From Podospora pseudoanserina (taxonomy: Eukaryota; Ascomycota; Sordariomycetes; Sordariales; Podosporaceae): 64,000 nt of DNA. Below the pieces are notes generated by a model that saw only the letters and a list, made by a program, of their open reading frames with translations, searched no databases and was not told the origin of the DNA. Below, in pieces: positions 1-10,972 of the stretch. How positions within the stretch are numbered: position 1 is the first letter of the stretch; each line of letters opens with the position of its first letter. The stretch is from positions 4,340,001 through 4,404,000 of the forward strand of contig NC_085920.1 of assembly GCF_035222485.1 (NCBI RefSeq). The letters run 5' to 3'. The position numbers were made by a program, and so were the translations under genes.

Positions 1-2363
1 CACCTTGCGATAGCGATCCTCTACAAAAGGGAGGCCAAATATCACGTTCTCTCTCACGGTGCCACCCTCGATCCAGGGAGTCTGAGAGACAAACGAGGTT
101 AGTTCGGGGATAATCCACTCGGACTCAGGGATAGCCTTGGCATCGTAGTCAAAGGGAGGCAGAACGGGCATCCGAATGACGCCGTTGAGTAGCTTGACTT
201 CTCCCAGAATAGCGGCAAGCAAGAGGCTTTTGCCGGCGCCTGTTTTACCCGATACCAAAGTCAGTTGGCCAGGAGGGAATTCCAGGTTGATATTTCTGAG
301 CATTGAGTGGGCGCCTCTCTCTTCGGTGGCATCCTCGTCATCAATCTTCTCGGTATCCTCAATTCTTGGCCACGCCACTGTGGCATCCTTGAACAGAATG
401 GAGTCCCCGGGTTTTGATACTGGTTCCTTGTCAGATTGACTGAAGAACTTCTCCAACCGGACAGCACTGGTCCAAGCTTCGAGCAGGTATGTTTGAAGAA
501 GTGGAAGGAGAGCTACAGCCTCATCCAGCTGGTCGAAGAGGCCGAGTGCGGTGAAAATCACGGAAGCCTTGATGTTTGTTCCGTTCTGCCAAACGTAAAG
601 GAAATACGTGACACTGGCCAGCATGATGGGTCCCAAGTTGATGATGAAAACAACAAGGCACTGCCATACAGCGACTCTCCAGTACTGTTTGAGCTCTTCG
701 TTACGGCTCTTGAGAATCTTGTCCTCCCAATGCTGCTCCAAGGCCGAGAATCTGATTTGTCGCATGCCCTGCAGAGCCTCTGTCAACAGATGGGCCTTTC
801 CATCTCGATACTTCATCAGACCAAAATGAAGGGCCGTGTATTTGGTGGACAAGCGCGAGCTGATGGGGATCACGAAGCACGCGGCGAGTAGGCCGCTGAC
901 CACTGGTAGCCAACCCATCAAACTAATACAAAACCCACCGGCAAAGATGAGTTTGAAAATAGCCATGGGGAAGTTATTGTTGTACATGCAAAAGATTGTA
1001 ACGCGGTTGGAGTCAAGCTTCATGTGGTTGATGATGTTCTGTCGAGTCTCCGGTTCTTTTCCTTTGGCGTTGGCTTTCTTTCCTGGCTTGCTTGTGTCAT
1101 TGACGCCATTGGGCTCGCCTGCTTTTCCATCCTTTTTGCCGTCGGTTTTGTCTTCTTTCTGGGCCGGGGGAGCTGTCTCGTACTGCTTCAGCGCCTTGAA
1201 GAAAACCAGGGACTGAAGAAGTGAGCCAACAGGTATCTCCAGACGAGTCGTGGTGATCCACCTAATCCAGTTATTGACGCCGACTTGGAGCAATTGGCTC
1301 AGAAGCAATCCTAGAACCCAAATAAAGATGGTGGGATCTGTGGCTGTGTCTTTCTGCCGGTTCTCGATCCTCTTCAGGAAGTTATACAAAACAACTTGCG
1401 GGAACAAGGCCAGAAGCGCGACGACCAGGGTAAGCAACCACTGCAAGGCCAGCTCCTTGGAATACGCGTAGATGAGCTGCTTCCAGAGCGGCAGTTTCTC
1501 GCGGCGCGTCTTGATGAATCTAGCCTGCAGGTTTCTTGATTTTGTGGCAAAGTCGAGGTTCGGGATGTCCTCAAGCTTCATCTGACGCTCCTTGGCCACA
1601 TCAAAGATAACCCTGTTCCAGGAAAACGAGAAAAGATCGAGCAGAGACCTGGTGTGTTGCTGGTCGACCAGCCCTTGATCATCGTAGACATCCGGTCTCC
1701 TTGAGAAAGAAGCAAAGCCCAAAAATGCGCCCACAGAAGCCGAAAATTGTACAAGGTGGAGGAAGCCAACAGCCCGGTATTTGGTATCCGAGTCGGAATC
1801 CAAAATCAGGGCCAGCGCTTCGAATCCATGGAGCACAACTACCAAGACGGCGATGACAAGGGAGGATGCCAAGCCGTACACTGTCAAGCGGAACTTGGAG
1901 AGATAGAGATGCTTTGGAGGGAGAAGGATGGCCTGTAAAGCAAGAAGAGACTATTTGTAAATGTTAACATTGTTTCTGTATATTCGTCGTGTGTGATCAA
2001 CCGCATGCCACTCACCCAACAGACAACCTCTGCCCAAAAGACCCAGTCGGAGAGAGTGGGCGGGATCAAGACGTTGGAGGCAATCAAAGCGCCAATACCA
2101 GCGAAGATGGCGAGGCCAATGGCAATGCGAGGTCGCGTGTCCGAGAAAGCCCGGATGGACTCTTCGGTCGCCACACCGTCGAGATCTTGGTACTCATCGT
2201 TGGCGTTGATGGGGGTGTAACCAGAGCCACCCCAGATGCCCTTCTCTCTCCAGGAACGGGTGACGGCAGGCGTTGACAGAACTGTTACCAGAACGGCGGC
2301 ACCGACTCCAATTAACTCATGCAGGCGCTCCGAGCCTGGGATTTCGGTGGCCGTCCAGGCCAT
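1..2363 (-). CDS. ABCC/MRP-type ABC transporter, N-terminal 760 residues (3' part outside window)
   Basis: Exons 2363-2016 and 1932-1 (intron 2015-1933); the frame is open to base 1, so the rest of NBD1, TMD2 and NBD2 lie outside. The start MAWTATEIPGSERLHE at 2363 was chosen because the hydrophobic N-terminus follows it at once. Seen: several hydrophobic helices of a TMD0 and TMD1, then Walker A GKTGAGKS (about residues 678-685, bases 226-249) and a Q-loop FVSQTPWIEGG. A helix before the NBD reads LPLLQTYLLEAWTSAVRLEKFF, typical of the TMD1-NBD1 linker of MRP proteins. A Lys/Gly/Pro-rich insert of about 40 residues (about 365-405) splits a cytoplasmic loop of TMD1. Family knowledge: ABCC full transporters export conjugates or drugs at plasma or vacuolar membranes. 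The substrate cannot be told from sequence. Confidence 0.88.
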
Positions 2364-3045
2364 TTTGTCGGGAGTCGAAACTCTCTTGGCGCGGGAGTGG
2401 AGCTGAGAGTTGTAACGGAGAAGTTGAACCCTATTTGGGTTGTGATGGTGGATGTTGTTTCGGATGAGTCGCGTGGTGCATTGCAGTTCCTGTGTACCTG
2501 CAGAGAGACAGATTGTTGGATGGCCGATAGAACCAAACTCCCGTCGCAAATCCTGCAAAAAGATCGGTTTTGGGGGGCAAATAATTGTTCGAGCTCCAGA
2601 AGTAAGAAAAAGCCATCAAGGTTCCTAGCGGTCAGAGAGCGGCGGCACAGTGCGCATTGTGTGAGTCGGACTAGGCAGCGATGATATCGACATCATTAGT
2701 GCCCGCCATACAACCAAGACAAAGGAGAAACTGCACTTTTGGAGGCCGTCATACAATATGTATACGGAACTAGATCACAACCTCTGGGCAAGATCATCTA
2801 TCTGTATTTCGGCCCTGTATACATTGGCATCAAACATCGACCTCAAGGTTGGGCCATCCGCACTGTGATTCCTAAGCAGTTGACAACCAACTGCCATTAC
2901 ACGCCACGGCACTTTTCTCACCAGCGATCTGGCTTACAGCCCTTCACAGGTCTCTCCGTCATGAACCAGCTGCCATTTTATTTGAATAATTATATTATAC
3001 TACATGGTCGTAACATCATAAGAGTCTCTCAAGTTCCACAGACGC
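2364..3045. other. Intergenic, ABC transporter promoter side and SDR 3' side
   Basis: Only short overlapping frames without recognisable domains. This is the upstream region of the ABC transporter and the 3' flank of the SDR gene, both on the minus strand. No RNA gene or repeat was seen. Confidence 0.5.
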
Positions 3046-4065
3046 TCAGCCGTTCAGAACAGTGCCTCCATTGCAGTGGATCGTCTGTCCACTGATGGCC
3101 GAACTATCGGTAGACGCGAGGAACACAACGCAGGTTGCGATCTCACTCGGTTGTGCGGGCCGACCCATTGGGCTGGTAAATTGCTTCTGCGCGTCATCGT
3201 TCATCGTCGACGGGATCAAGGGGGTCCACACGGGACCTGGCGCAACAGCATTCACCCGGATACCCTGGCCAACCTTCTGATTGCTCAATCCACGGGTAAA
3301 AGAAATGATGGCGCCTTTGGTCGATGTGTAATCCAACAAGTCAGGCCGGCCGATGTAGGCGTTGATGCTTGCATTGTTGATGATGGTGCTTCCAGGCTTC
3401 ATGTGAGGCAGTGAATACTTGGCCAGGTAGAAGTAGGGGTGGATGTTGGTGTCGAAGGTATGGATCCATTGGTCCCTTGTGGCTCGCTGTCAGCCGTCTT
3501 TCCTCTTCATGTTATTTTTAACCGTCATACTCACTCGGACAAGTCCTTGATGTCAGGAACCATCATCTGATAGGCCGCATTGTTGAAAAGGATATCGATC
3601 TGGCCATTGAATAGTTTGACGGCCTCATCGACCACCTTCTGGCAATTCTTGCGGTCCCGCAGATCGGTTGAAATGAGATGACATTGCTGACCGTACTGCT
3701 CAACACGTTTCTTGGTCTCTTGGGCATCATCCTCTTCCTCAGGCAGATAGACAATCAGCGAGTTGGCACCCTCCATGGCAAACAGGATGGCAGTCGCACG
3801 GCCAATACCAGAATCACCACCTGTGATGATGGCATTCTTGCCCTTGAGCTTGCCGGCAGCTCTGTACTTTTGGTTCTTGCCATCGCTAGTTGGGATCTCA
3901 TCGAACAGTGGTGTAGGATATGGCATTTTGGCCTCTTTTCCAGGGAAGTCCTGGTGCGTCACCGGGATCTCGTGCCCTGTCACTGTGTTAGTCCCGAGTG
4001 TTTTGATATAAGACAGCAGTGTGGCCGCTCGACTTACCACTCTGGAATTGTCCCTTGTCAGTCAT
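3046..4065 (-). CDS. NAD(P)-dependent short-chain dehydrogenase/reductase
   Basis: Exons 4065-4038, 3976-3535 and 3475-3046 (introns 4037-3977 and 3534-3476) give 299 aa. The last acceptor is the one that restores the motif DLSEDQWIHTFDTN. Classical SDR features: cofactor loop TGGDSGIG (61-68), NNAAYQ in place of NNAG, a catalytic Ser in IINNASINAY (S193), YTSTK (Y206/K210) and PGPVWTPLIP after the active site. The N-terminal extension GHEIPVTHQDFPGKEAKM is typical of the bacterial/fungal group that includes YhdF and general-stress SDRs, which reduce small carbonyls or oxidise polyols. The substrate is unknown. The first exon is only 28 nt. The gene diverges from the membrane protein gene at 4916. 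Confidence 0.9.
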
Positions 4066-4915
4066 TTTGAATGATTGGTCTTCGATCGATGCGAAATTGC
4101 TTCCTCGGGAAAGAAGGATGTCTGAATGAATAGGAATCAACCAGGTCAAAAGAACAAAAAGGGTCTCTGAAATATTTGTATTAAATCGGACATCTGAAGG
4201 TGAGTTGCTACTGCAGGTACCCAGTCTATGACATAATTGGGGAGCTTCTGGAAGGTGTCCGCAATCACAATGACGACATACAATGGGGTTGGAGCTTTTG
4301 CTCCCCCAACAGTCGGACACCCATTTACCTTTTCAGAGAAGAGACTGAAAACATTCGGCCGGTGTCAAATTCGACAACTGCATGCTCTTGGGTGGTCAGG
4401 CGTTCGTGAAATCCCATGGCTCTGATTGGACGGGCATCCTTCTTCAACAATAACCAACACCACCTTGGATATCTCATCAACTTCTGGGCTGGACAATATT
4501 TGACTCGGTACTCTAAGTATAAAAGGCCAGTTGCTTGTTAAAACTGCTCAAGCGTTGATGTTGCGCGACCACTCACCGGCAGTGACAAGCTCGATAGGAA
4601 TGAGTCGAGCTCACGAGCTGGTGTCTCTCGGAAGCAATTTCATAACCCCAGGCCGGCGGTTTGCTCTAGTCTAGCCGAACGGTTTGGTCAACGGCGGTGG
4701 ACCGTTGAGTCGTGACTCTTGTTTTGCAAGGCTAAGTTTAGATGGTTTGACTACTTCTAGGGCATCGTTGAATCCACGCTGTTGGGCAACATGGTATAAT
4801 AACACAGCAAAATGTCAATGATCATGTTGTAAGTCCCTATCCATAGAAGAGGTCTTCTTGGTGGACACTCATTTGAACTCGTTCTGCCGTGTCCTTCTTG
4901 TCGCTGTTGTGCAGC
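4066..4915. other. Divergent intergenic/promoter region
   Basis: Lies between the SDR gene (-) and the rhodopsin-fold gene (+) and presumably carries both promoters. An ATG at 4812 followed by a GTAAGT donor at 4829 and a CAG acceptor at 4912-4914 could add a short first exon to the plus-strand gene in frame. Otherwise nothing recognisable. Confidence 0.5.
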
Positions 4916-6506
4916 ATGTTGTCTGATCTTGACCCTCGAGGGGTTCGGCTTTTTGTGCTTCAAATTACATTCCTCGCACTTGTCTATATTTTCGTTTCTC
5001 TTCGAATTCTCGTTAAATATTTGACTATCAAGAAGATATCACTAGACGATTGGTTGGTATTTGCGGCTGTGGTACGTCGATAAGTGCCAAACCACCACCC
5101 ACTCTTGACGAAGTGATAACAGTTATTTTCTGTAGATTGTTTACACCACCCATACAACCATCACCGTATGGGGCATCGTTAACGCAAGCGAGGAAGGAGT
5201 TAAGGACTTCGTCAGGGGCGAAAACATTGCTCTACACTCCTGGTTCCTCAACGAAGCTCTCTACGCGCCGTTGTCAGCGCTCATTCGAAGTTCAATCGCC
5301 GTCTTGCTGCTTCGCATAGCCACCGACAAAATCCACAGAAACATAATATACATAAACCTGGCCTTTACTTGGACCATTACCGCCATCTACTTCTTCATCG
5401 TTATCTTCCAATGCTCACCCTCTTCATATTTCTATGATCAAGTCCTGGATCCATCCGGCGGGAGCTGGTAAGTCACAAATTCTATCAAACAAACCATGTA
5501 CTCCTGTAGTCTCACAAAAAGGGGTTGCCAAGCATCGACAAAAACGTCGTCCCGCGCGTGACCATCGCCCACAGCATCGTCAACGCCGTAACCGACTTCA
5601 TTCTGGCCTTCCTTCCCATTGCCATCCTTTGGAATGTCAAACTCAACAAGCGTACCAAGGTTGGAGTGGCAACTCTTCTCGGAATGGGCGTACTCGCGGG
5701 GATATGTCTGATAGTCCGTATCCCCTACGTCAAGTTCATACCCGTTTCCGATCCTGAGTTTCTCGAACAAACAAAGTAAGCTTCAAGTTCTCCCTCGCCA
5801 TCTTGACAAACAAGTCTGACACCAGCGCAGTGGTACAGCCTTCTGGAGCGTAATGGAAACTTCTCTCGGTATCATCGCCAGCTGCGCAGCCACGCTTCGC
5901 CCTCTTATGTGCGGATTTGGACCAAGGCGAACCCCCTGGCGCCAGGGCAGCCACCACAATAAAACCATGTCCCGATCTCGATCCAAGAAAGACAGAGCTT
6001 CCAGCGCAGCAAACTCCAGGCCCCAAAATCGCGCCAGCATAATTACGCTAGTCCAGTGCCAGAATCTCCGAGAGACAAAGGACGACTACCCCCTCCCGTA
6101 CCAATCCATCTCCCTGAATGATATCTACAGTCCAGTACATTTGCCTCACGACGCACAAATTCGTGAGACCGACTCTCCCGACTTTGAACTGGCCATGCAA
6201 ATGCCTGATCCCGACCCTAACCCCATGCGGTACTCGAGCCATCATGAGCATCGATATCCACATCATTACGAATCGAGGGGTCCGGGAAGGCTTTGGGACA
6301 GGAAGCGGACAATAAGTGCAACCTCGATGTACTCTCCAATGTCAGGTGGTGTCAGAATCAAAACTAGTATTGAGATCACGAGAGAGACTCATTCGCCCGA
6401 AGGAAGGGAAACGCCTCAGGACTCCCTCAACTTCCCAATTTACGGTGAGCAGGTGGTCACGATCAACGGCCCAAAAGGGCCGCGTAGATGTAGGTCTGCT
6501 CAGTGA
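4916..6506 (+). CDS. PTH11/SAT4-like seven-TM fungal rhodopsin-domain protein
   Basis: Exons 4916-5071, 5136-5467, 5533-5775 and 5831-6506 give 468 aa. Acceptors at 5532 and 5830 were chosen because they give the family motif GSC-IDKN and the helix TAFWSVMETSLGIIASCAATLRPL. About seven hydrophobic helices fill the first 270 residues; after that comes a long polar tail, rich in Ser, Pro, Arg and His, predicted to be cytoplasmic. This order (ISLDDW after TM2, FQCSP before TM4, LRPL after TM7) matches the fungal integral membrane proteins grouped as SAT4/PTH11-like rhodopsin domain. Many are orphan receptor-like proteins; PTH11 itself acts in surface sensing in Magnaporthe. The ligand is unknown. 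A 5' micro-exon starting at 4812 is possible. Confidence 0.85.
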
Positions 6507-6749
6507 AGTTGTGGTGAGAGGTATCATTGTATACGGGGTGTACCTATTTTTGGAGAATGACAACATATATTTCTCCGCGAAAGTGTTAAAATCGTACCAT
6601 CTCGCTAGCAGTGGCAGGAAATAGTGAAAAGAAAAAGTAAGAACGAAGGAAATTGACGTAAAAACCACAATCAAGTGCAGATTTTACCAACATAGCATGC
6701 CGATATGTAGTTATATCAGAAGTCAGGCAAAAGATGCAACGCTCCCCGG

Positions 6750-7387
6750 TCAAGAATCTGGCGCCGGCTCCCATGTCTTGTTCCCGAGGAAACTGTAACA
6801 GCCAACAGCCCCATTCGAGTCATAGAGTGTGGTGTCTGGAATCTTTTGTTAGTAAAGTCAACTGGCGTCACTTGTGACAGAAGACGCTTACTCAAGTCGA
6901 GCGTTGAGTTAGTGTGCCCGCCGTTCATATCCCAGCACAAACAACTCAAATGCAGCGACTTGTCATGAATAAAGGTACAGTTCTCGCATGATCCGGAGTA
7001 GTTCCCACTGTCCTCGAGTTAGGGAGACTGCTTTCTTGGAGGGGACCAAGAGACGTTTCACTCACTTCTCATATACTACAAGCTGTCCAGCATTGTTTCC
7101 CGCGCAATGATCCAAGTCCAGCCTGACGTGACGTGTTATCAGTATGCCTCTCTTTTGGAGCCACCAGAGAGAGGGACGAGCACTCACATGCTGTAATTGA
7201 ATCCGTAAATATCAACATCGTCGTTGAGACAATAGACACCAATCCAGTGATGTTTGTCGGTCAGGTTGGCGCCTGCATAGGCGCAGTCATGGGTGAAGCC
7301 ACCTTCGCCCGAGGTCAACAAGGGGAACACGAGGCCCAGAAGAAGAACGGTGGCGGTCAAAACGGGACACGCGGAGAAGGTGCCCAT
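6750..7387 (-). CDS. Secreted cyanovirin-N homology (CVNH)-like protein
   Basis: Exons 7387-7188, 7122-7066, 7007-6892 and 6835-6750 give 152 aa. The N-terminus MGTFSACPVLTATVLLLGLV is a signal peptide, probably cleaved near residue 27. The C-terminal repeat has the CVNH pattern GNYSGSC ... LHLSCLCWDMNGGHTNST ... LDLNTTLYDSNGAVGC. The N-terminal half (HDCAYAGANLTDK, WIGVYCLND, GFNYSMLDLDHC, NAGQLVVY) looks like a second, diverged repeat with extra cysteines. CVNH domains of fungi and ferns are often mannose-binding lectins; sugar binding here is inference. N-glycosylation sequons (NLT, NYS, NCT, NST, NTT, NKT) are frequent. Intron phases were fixed by keeping these motifs in frame. Confidence 0.8.
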
Positions 7388-8426
7388 GTTGTCAGATGCT
7401 GAGGCCGCTCCGGTGCTTTTGAACCTCTGACGACGCGATGGTATAAGTCGAGGTGGGTTGGCAGACCTCTGCAGGAGCTTGGGGGCCACTCGCTCTGGTG
7501 ACGGCAAGTGTAAACAATGAGGAGGTAGATGAGAGCAAAAGGGCAGATACTAGCACGAGAAATATCTTGAAATAGCCACGGTGTCGAAACTAAAATGCCT
7601 GGCCGGCCCCAACGAAACCACCTACTCGGATAAATCAAGGAAGATGGAGACTTACAAAGTGGTGGGCAGCATGGTTCATGATCGAAAATGGAAAGAGCAA
7701 CTCCCCCAGGGACAGGCACTCTACACAAGCTCAATATCCACCCACGTCACGACCCAGGGAGCTGAGATTAGCTGGGCCAGCTCGGTGTTACGGAAAAGCC
7801 CGCAAACATACTAGATCAAACACAGGACCGGAAGCCATGGACCTTCTTTGACCTCATGCTTCCAAGTTCCTACTGCAGTCGTCAACAAACCATCTCTCGT
7901 CCTTCATCCCGCTCCTTCCCAGATCATCGTTACGGACGAATACTCCGGCCCGGACCTCTTGATAACCGACGACTACCTGCAAGAGCTCTGAAGCAAGCCA
8001 AGTGCTTTCCTGATTTGGCCGACCAGGGGTCCTGCCATCGACGGTCTTTGTCCCCAATGTCTCTCAAAGGTTTCTGTGGGATATTGATAGGTAGGCAAAG
8101 CTGACCAAGAGGCGGAGAGCCTCACTTCCACTGCAGCATCCAGGGTCTTCCACGAGACATTCTTGACATCTGCAACACCGCTGGAGCAGCACAGCAGAAA
8201 AGCCGAGCCCGTTTGCTGCACGTTGTACCGACTTCTTGCACTACACATGATCTGCATGGATATCGGCGTGATGTCCATATTTGTGAAATCGGTTGTTTTC
8301 ATACTTCATAATTTACGAGTATGAAATATTTATCTAGAATAGGAAGAGTACGGCCTGAGGATCAACATGGTACATTACATGAGGGCTTGATGTACTATAT
8401 CAAAATGTATAAGCTACGTATCTTGT
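7388..8426. other. Intergenic, about 1 kb
   Basis: Upstream of the CVNH gene and downstream of the glycosylase gene. It holds only short competing frames on both strands with no domain, no convincing intron structure and no RNA gene. Confidence 0.45.
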
Positions 8427-10219
8427 TCATGAAGGTGCCTGCTGCATAGCTCCTGCTGAAGATTCCGAGTTCAGTATCACCAGACTCCCATTATCATTAT
8501 ACCCAACCCGGCCCTCGTCCACTGCTCTTCGCAACTCCTCACGAAGAGGCTCTCGATCACCCGTTACCGGGTCCCATTCCCATCCTTCCCGCATCCTGCA
8601 ACCAAGCTCAAGTCAGCAAAACTGTTCAGGTCGGGCCTCACTAGGGAACTGCCCTCTTTCCTACCCGTGTGTGACACAGAACCCCCAGGTCACAAATAAC
8701 ACAGGAAAACAAGAGAAGGAATAAAGTATAACGTACCACATCCATCTCAAACAAGCTCTCAGCTCCTTATCCTTGGGTAGCACCCTCATCCACTCCGGCT
8801 GGAACCCTTCCCCTCGTCCCCCCTTCCCAGTCCAATCGTCCGCCCGACCGAGTAGCTCATCCCTACAAAATATCCTCCACGAGTCCAACGTATACGCACC
8901 CTGCGTCAAATGCCCAATCTCCCAAGCCTGCCCTATCGCCCGTTCCCTTCTATCCTTTACCATATCCATCACATCAAGCCCCCCTCCACCATCCCCATTA
9001 AAATTACCATTGTCAAATTCCTCGGCTCCAAAAACCTCCCCAGCTGTCACATTCTTACCATCCTCGACCGAAGGATAGTTCCTCACCCCATACCTTCTCT
9101 CCCTTACCGGCGGGTTCTCCACAAACCCCCTTGCATACTTTTGTATGATGGCATACCTGTGCTCCGACAACCCCAGCGGCTTGATCAACTCCACCACCTC
9201 ATTCTTATTCTTCTCCTTTGCCAACTCTTCCGGCGTCGGAAACCGTCTGACCAACTCCCAAAACATGGGGATGGCGATCCTCCCAGCGGTCTTGATCAAA
9301 AAAGTCACGGCGACCAACAGGTGAAAAGAGGAGTGTGCTAGCTCTTCCTGAATGAGACCAAACTTTGGGGCGCCCAACGGTGGGATTGGGAGGCTGGATA
9401 CCACGCCGGGAGGCGGTTTTCGAAGGGGCCGGCTTGGAGTTGGGGGGCGGTTGATGAGCGGTGTTTCTTGTTGCTGAACTTCTTGTCTTTCTTGGACAAG
9501 CTCTTGTGACGGTGGTGGACTTGTGCTAAAAAAGGGGGAGGTTTTAGTTCTGCTCGTTGCCTTGATGGCTTGTTCGGTTCGGGTGTGCGCGCGGTGGCGA
9601 GGTGATGATGGGTTGGAATGGATGGGTTTGGAATCGGTGTGAGGTAAACCAGGTCTATGGCCTGGAACAGGGCCGTGGGAGGGAAGAGGAGGATAGAGTT
9701 GCGGGTGGACTTCACGATGATGGGGAAGGGTGTTACCTAAGTCGATGCCTGGAATTGTCGGGAACGGCACGGGCGTCTGGCGAGCCATAGCCGGCGCCTC
9801 TTGCTTCAAGTTTTTGCTTGGGAATGAGGGGATAGGGACAGTTGTTTCTTTAGACGCTGAAACAGCTTGACAGTCTGAGGAGGAAGGCATAGCTGTTTTG
9901 GAGCTGATCCCAAGATCTTTTTGGAGTTCTTGAACGATTTTGTCGAACCGTTCAAAAGGGGCCGATAGCTCCTCACGCAACTTATTCGCTAGCTCGTCGA
10001 ACTTGACAAACGCCTGGAAAGATGATGCCGGGCTTGGGACTGGCTGAAGTTAGTATGTTTGCTACTCGATGCATTTGATGTAAACTTACCCGAAGAGCTC
10101 ACCGCGCCATTCATATCCTCGTCACCATCCCAAAAGTGAGAGGTATGCTTTGACGATTGTTTGGCCTTGTTGATTTCCTTCTTCTGCTGCACATTGGCAT
10201 CTGAATACTGAGGTGCCAT
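8427..10219 (-). CDS. MBD4-like HhH-GPD DNA glycosylase
   Basis: Exons 10219-10090, 10039-8737 and 8595-8427 give 533 aa. The start at 10219 has an excellent context (CAACAATGG); an upstream in-frame ATG lies at 10243. The first 280 residues are low-complexity, with one helix (FQAFVKFDELANKLREEL). The rest follows the glycosylase domain of MBD4: HLLVAVTFLIKTAGRIAIPM, FWELVRRFPTPEELA, ELIKPLGLSEHRYAIIQKYA, then TLDSWRIFC (near residue 440; its Asp matches the catalytic Asp of MBD4 in DSYRIFC) and VLPKDKELRACLRWMW. The stretch before the hairpin carries an insert of about 40 residues rich in Gly, Asn and Asp. Family role: base-excision repair of T:G or U:G mismatches that arise from deamination. 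No methyl-CpG-binding domain is visible. A further exon encodes REGWEWDPVTGDREP and the tail. Confidence 0.85.
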
Positions 10220-10972
10220 TGTTGTCTCTTTATTGCCACGCATCAAAGTAGTATTCTGCTGCTTCTTGACGGCGTTAGAGGGGGCTTGTCCCAAGGCAAA
10301 AGCTTGCTGCCGAGATCCTTGAGACTGGTCGGTATGAAAGACTAAACCCGAAAGCACCTCGTCTGCTATGACAAGTGGCTTGGTGAGTGCAGCAGTTGAT
10401 TATTATTGATTGGGATTTTTCTGGCTGTGGTGACTTGAGGATCCGTTTTGGAACAATGCCCAGCGTAGGTATACCAGTCAGTATTAGGTGGGCAGTAAGA
10501 GGGAATAATTGGTGGAGAGAAACAGATCGAGTGTTGATTCTCGTCACGTAAAAGAACCTACATAAACAAACAAAGTGAGGTCGCCGGTCACAAGAGGGTT
10601 CGCCGAGCCAACTTGATTAGTGTCGTCGATGCGGGTCTACGTGGGGAGGTGGTATCACTTTATCTTGGTGCATCATCTCAACCGTCAACATGGGTTAAAC
10701 CACCAGAAAAACATATTTCCTGTCATCATCAACCATTTTGGTACTGCCAAACTCTAGACCACAATGCTGAACGACAAGGAAAGTCTAGCTGTATTGAGAC
10801 CGAGACATTTGATTTACACACCATCACACTTCCCCGCTGCTCCATCTTCCTCTGAGGCCTTTTCCTTCCCTTCCTTTTCGTCTACGCGATACATAGGGAT
10901 CTGGGAGACCGTAGCAGTATATGATACAAACAATAGAGGCAAAGCTTCATTCTCCTGTAGCCTCGCTTGAAT
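10220..10972. other. Intergenic, glycosylase promoter and cytochrome c1 3' flank
   Basis: No gene-like frame or structural RNA was recognised. It contains the 5' side of the glycosylase gene and the 3' UTR region of the cytochrome c1 gene. Confidence 0.45.
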
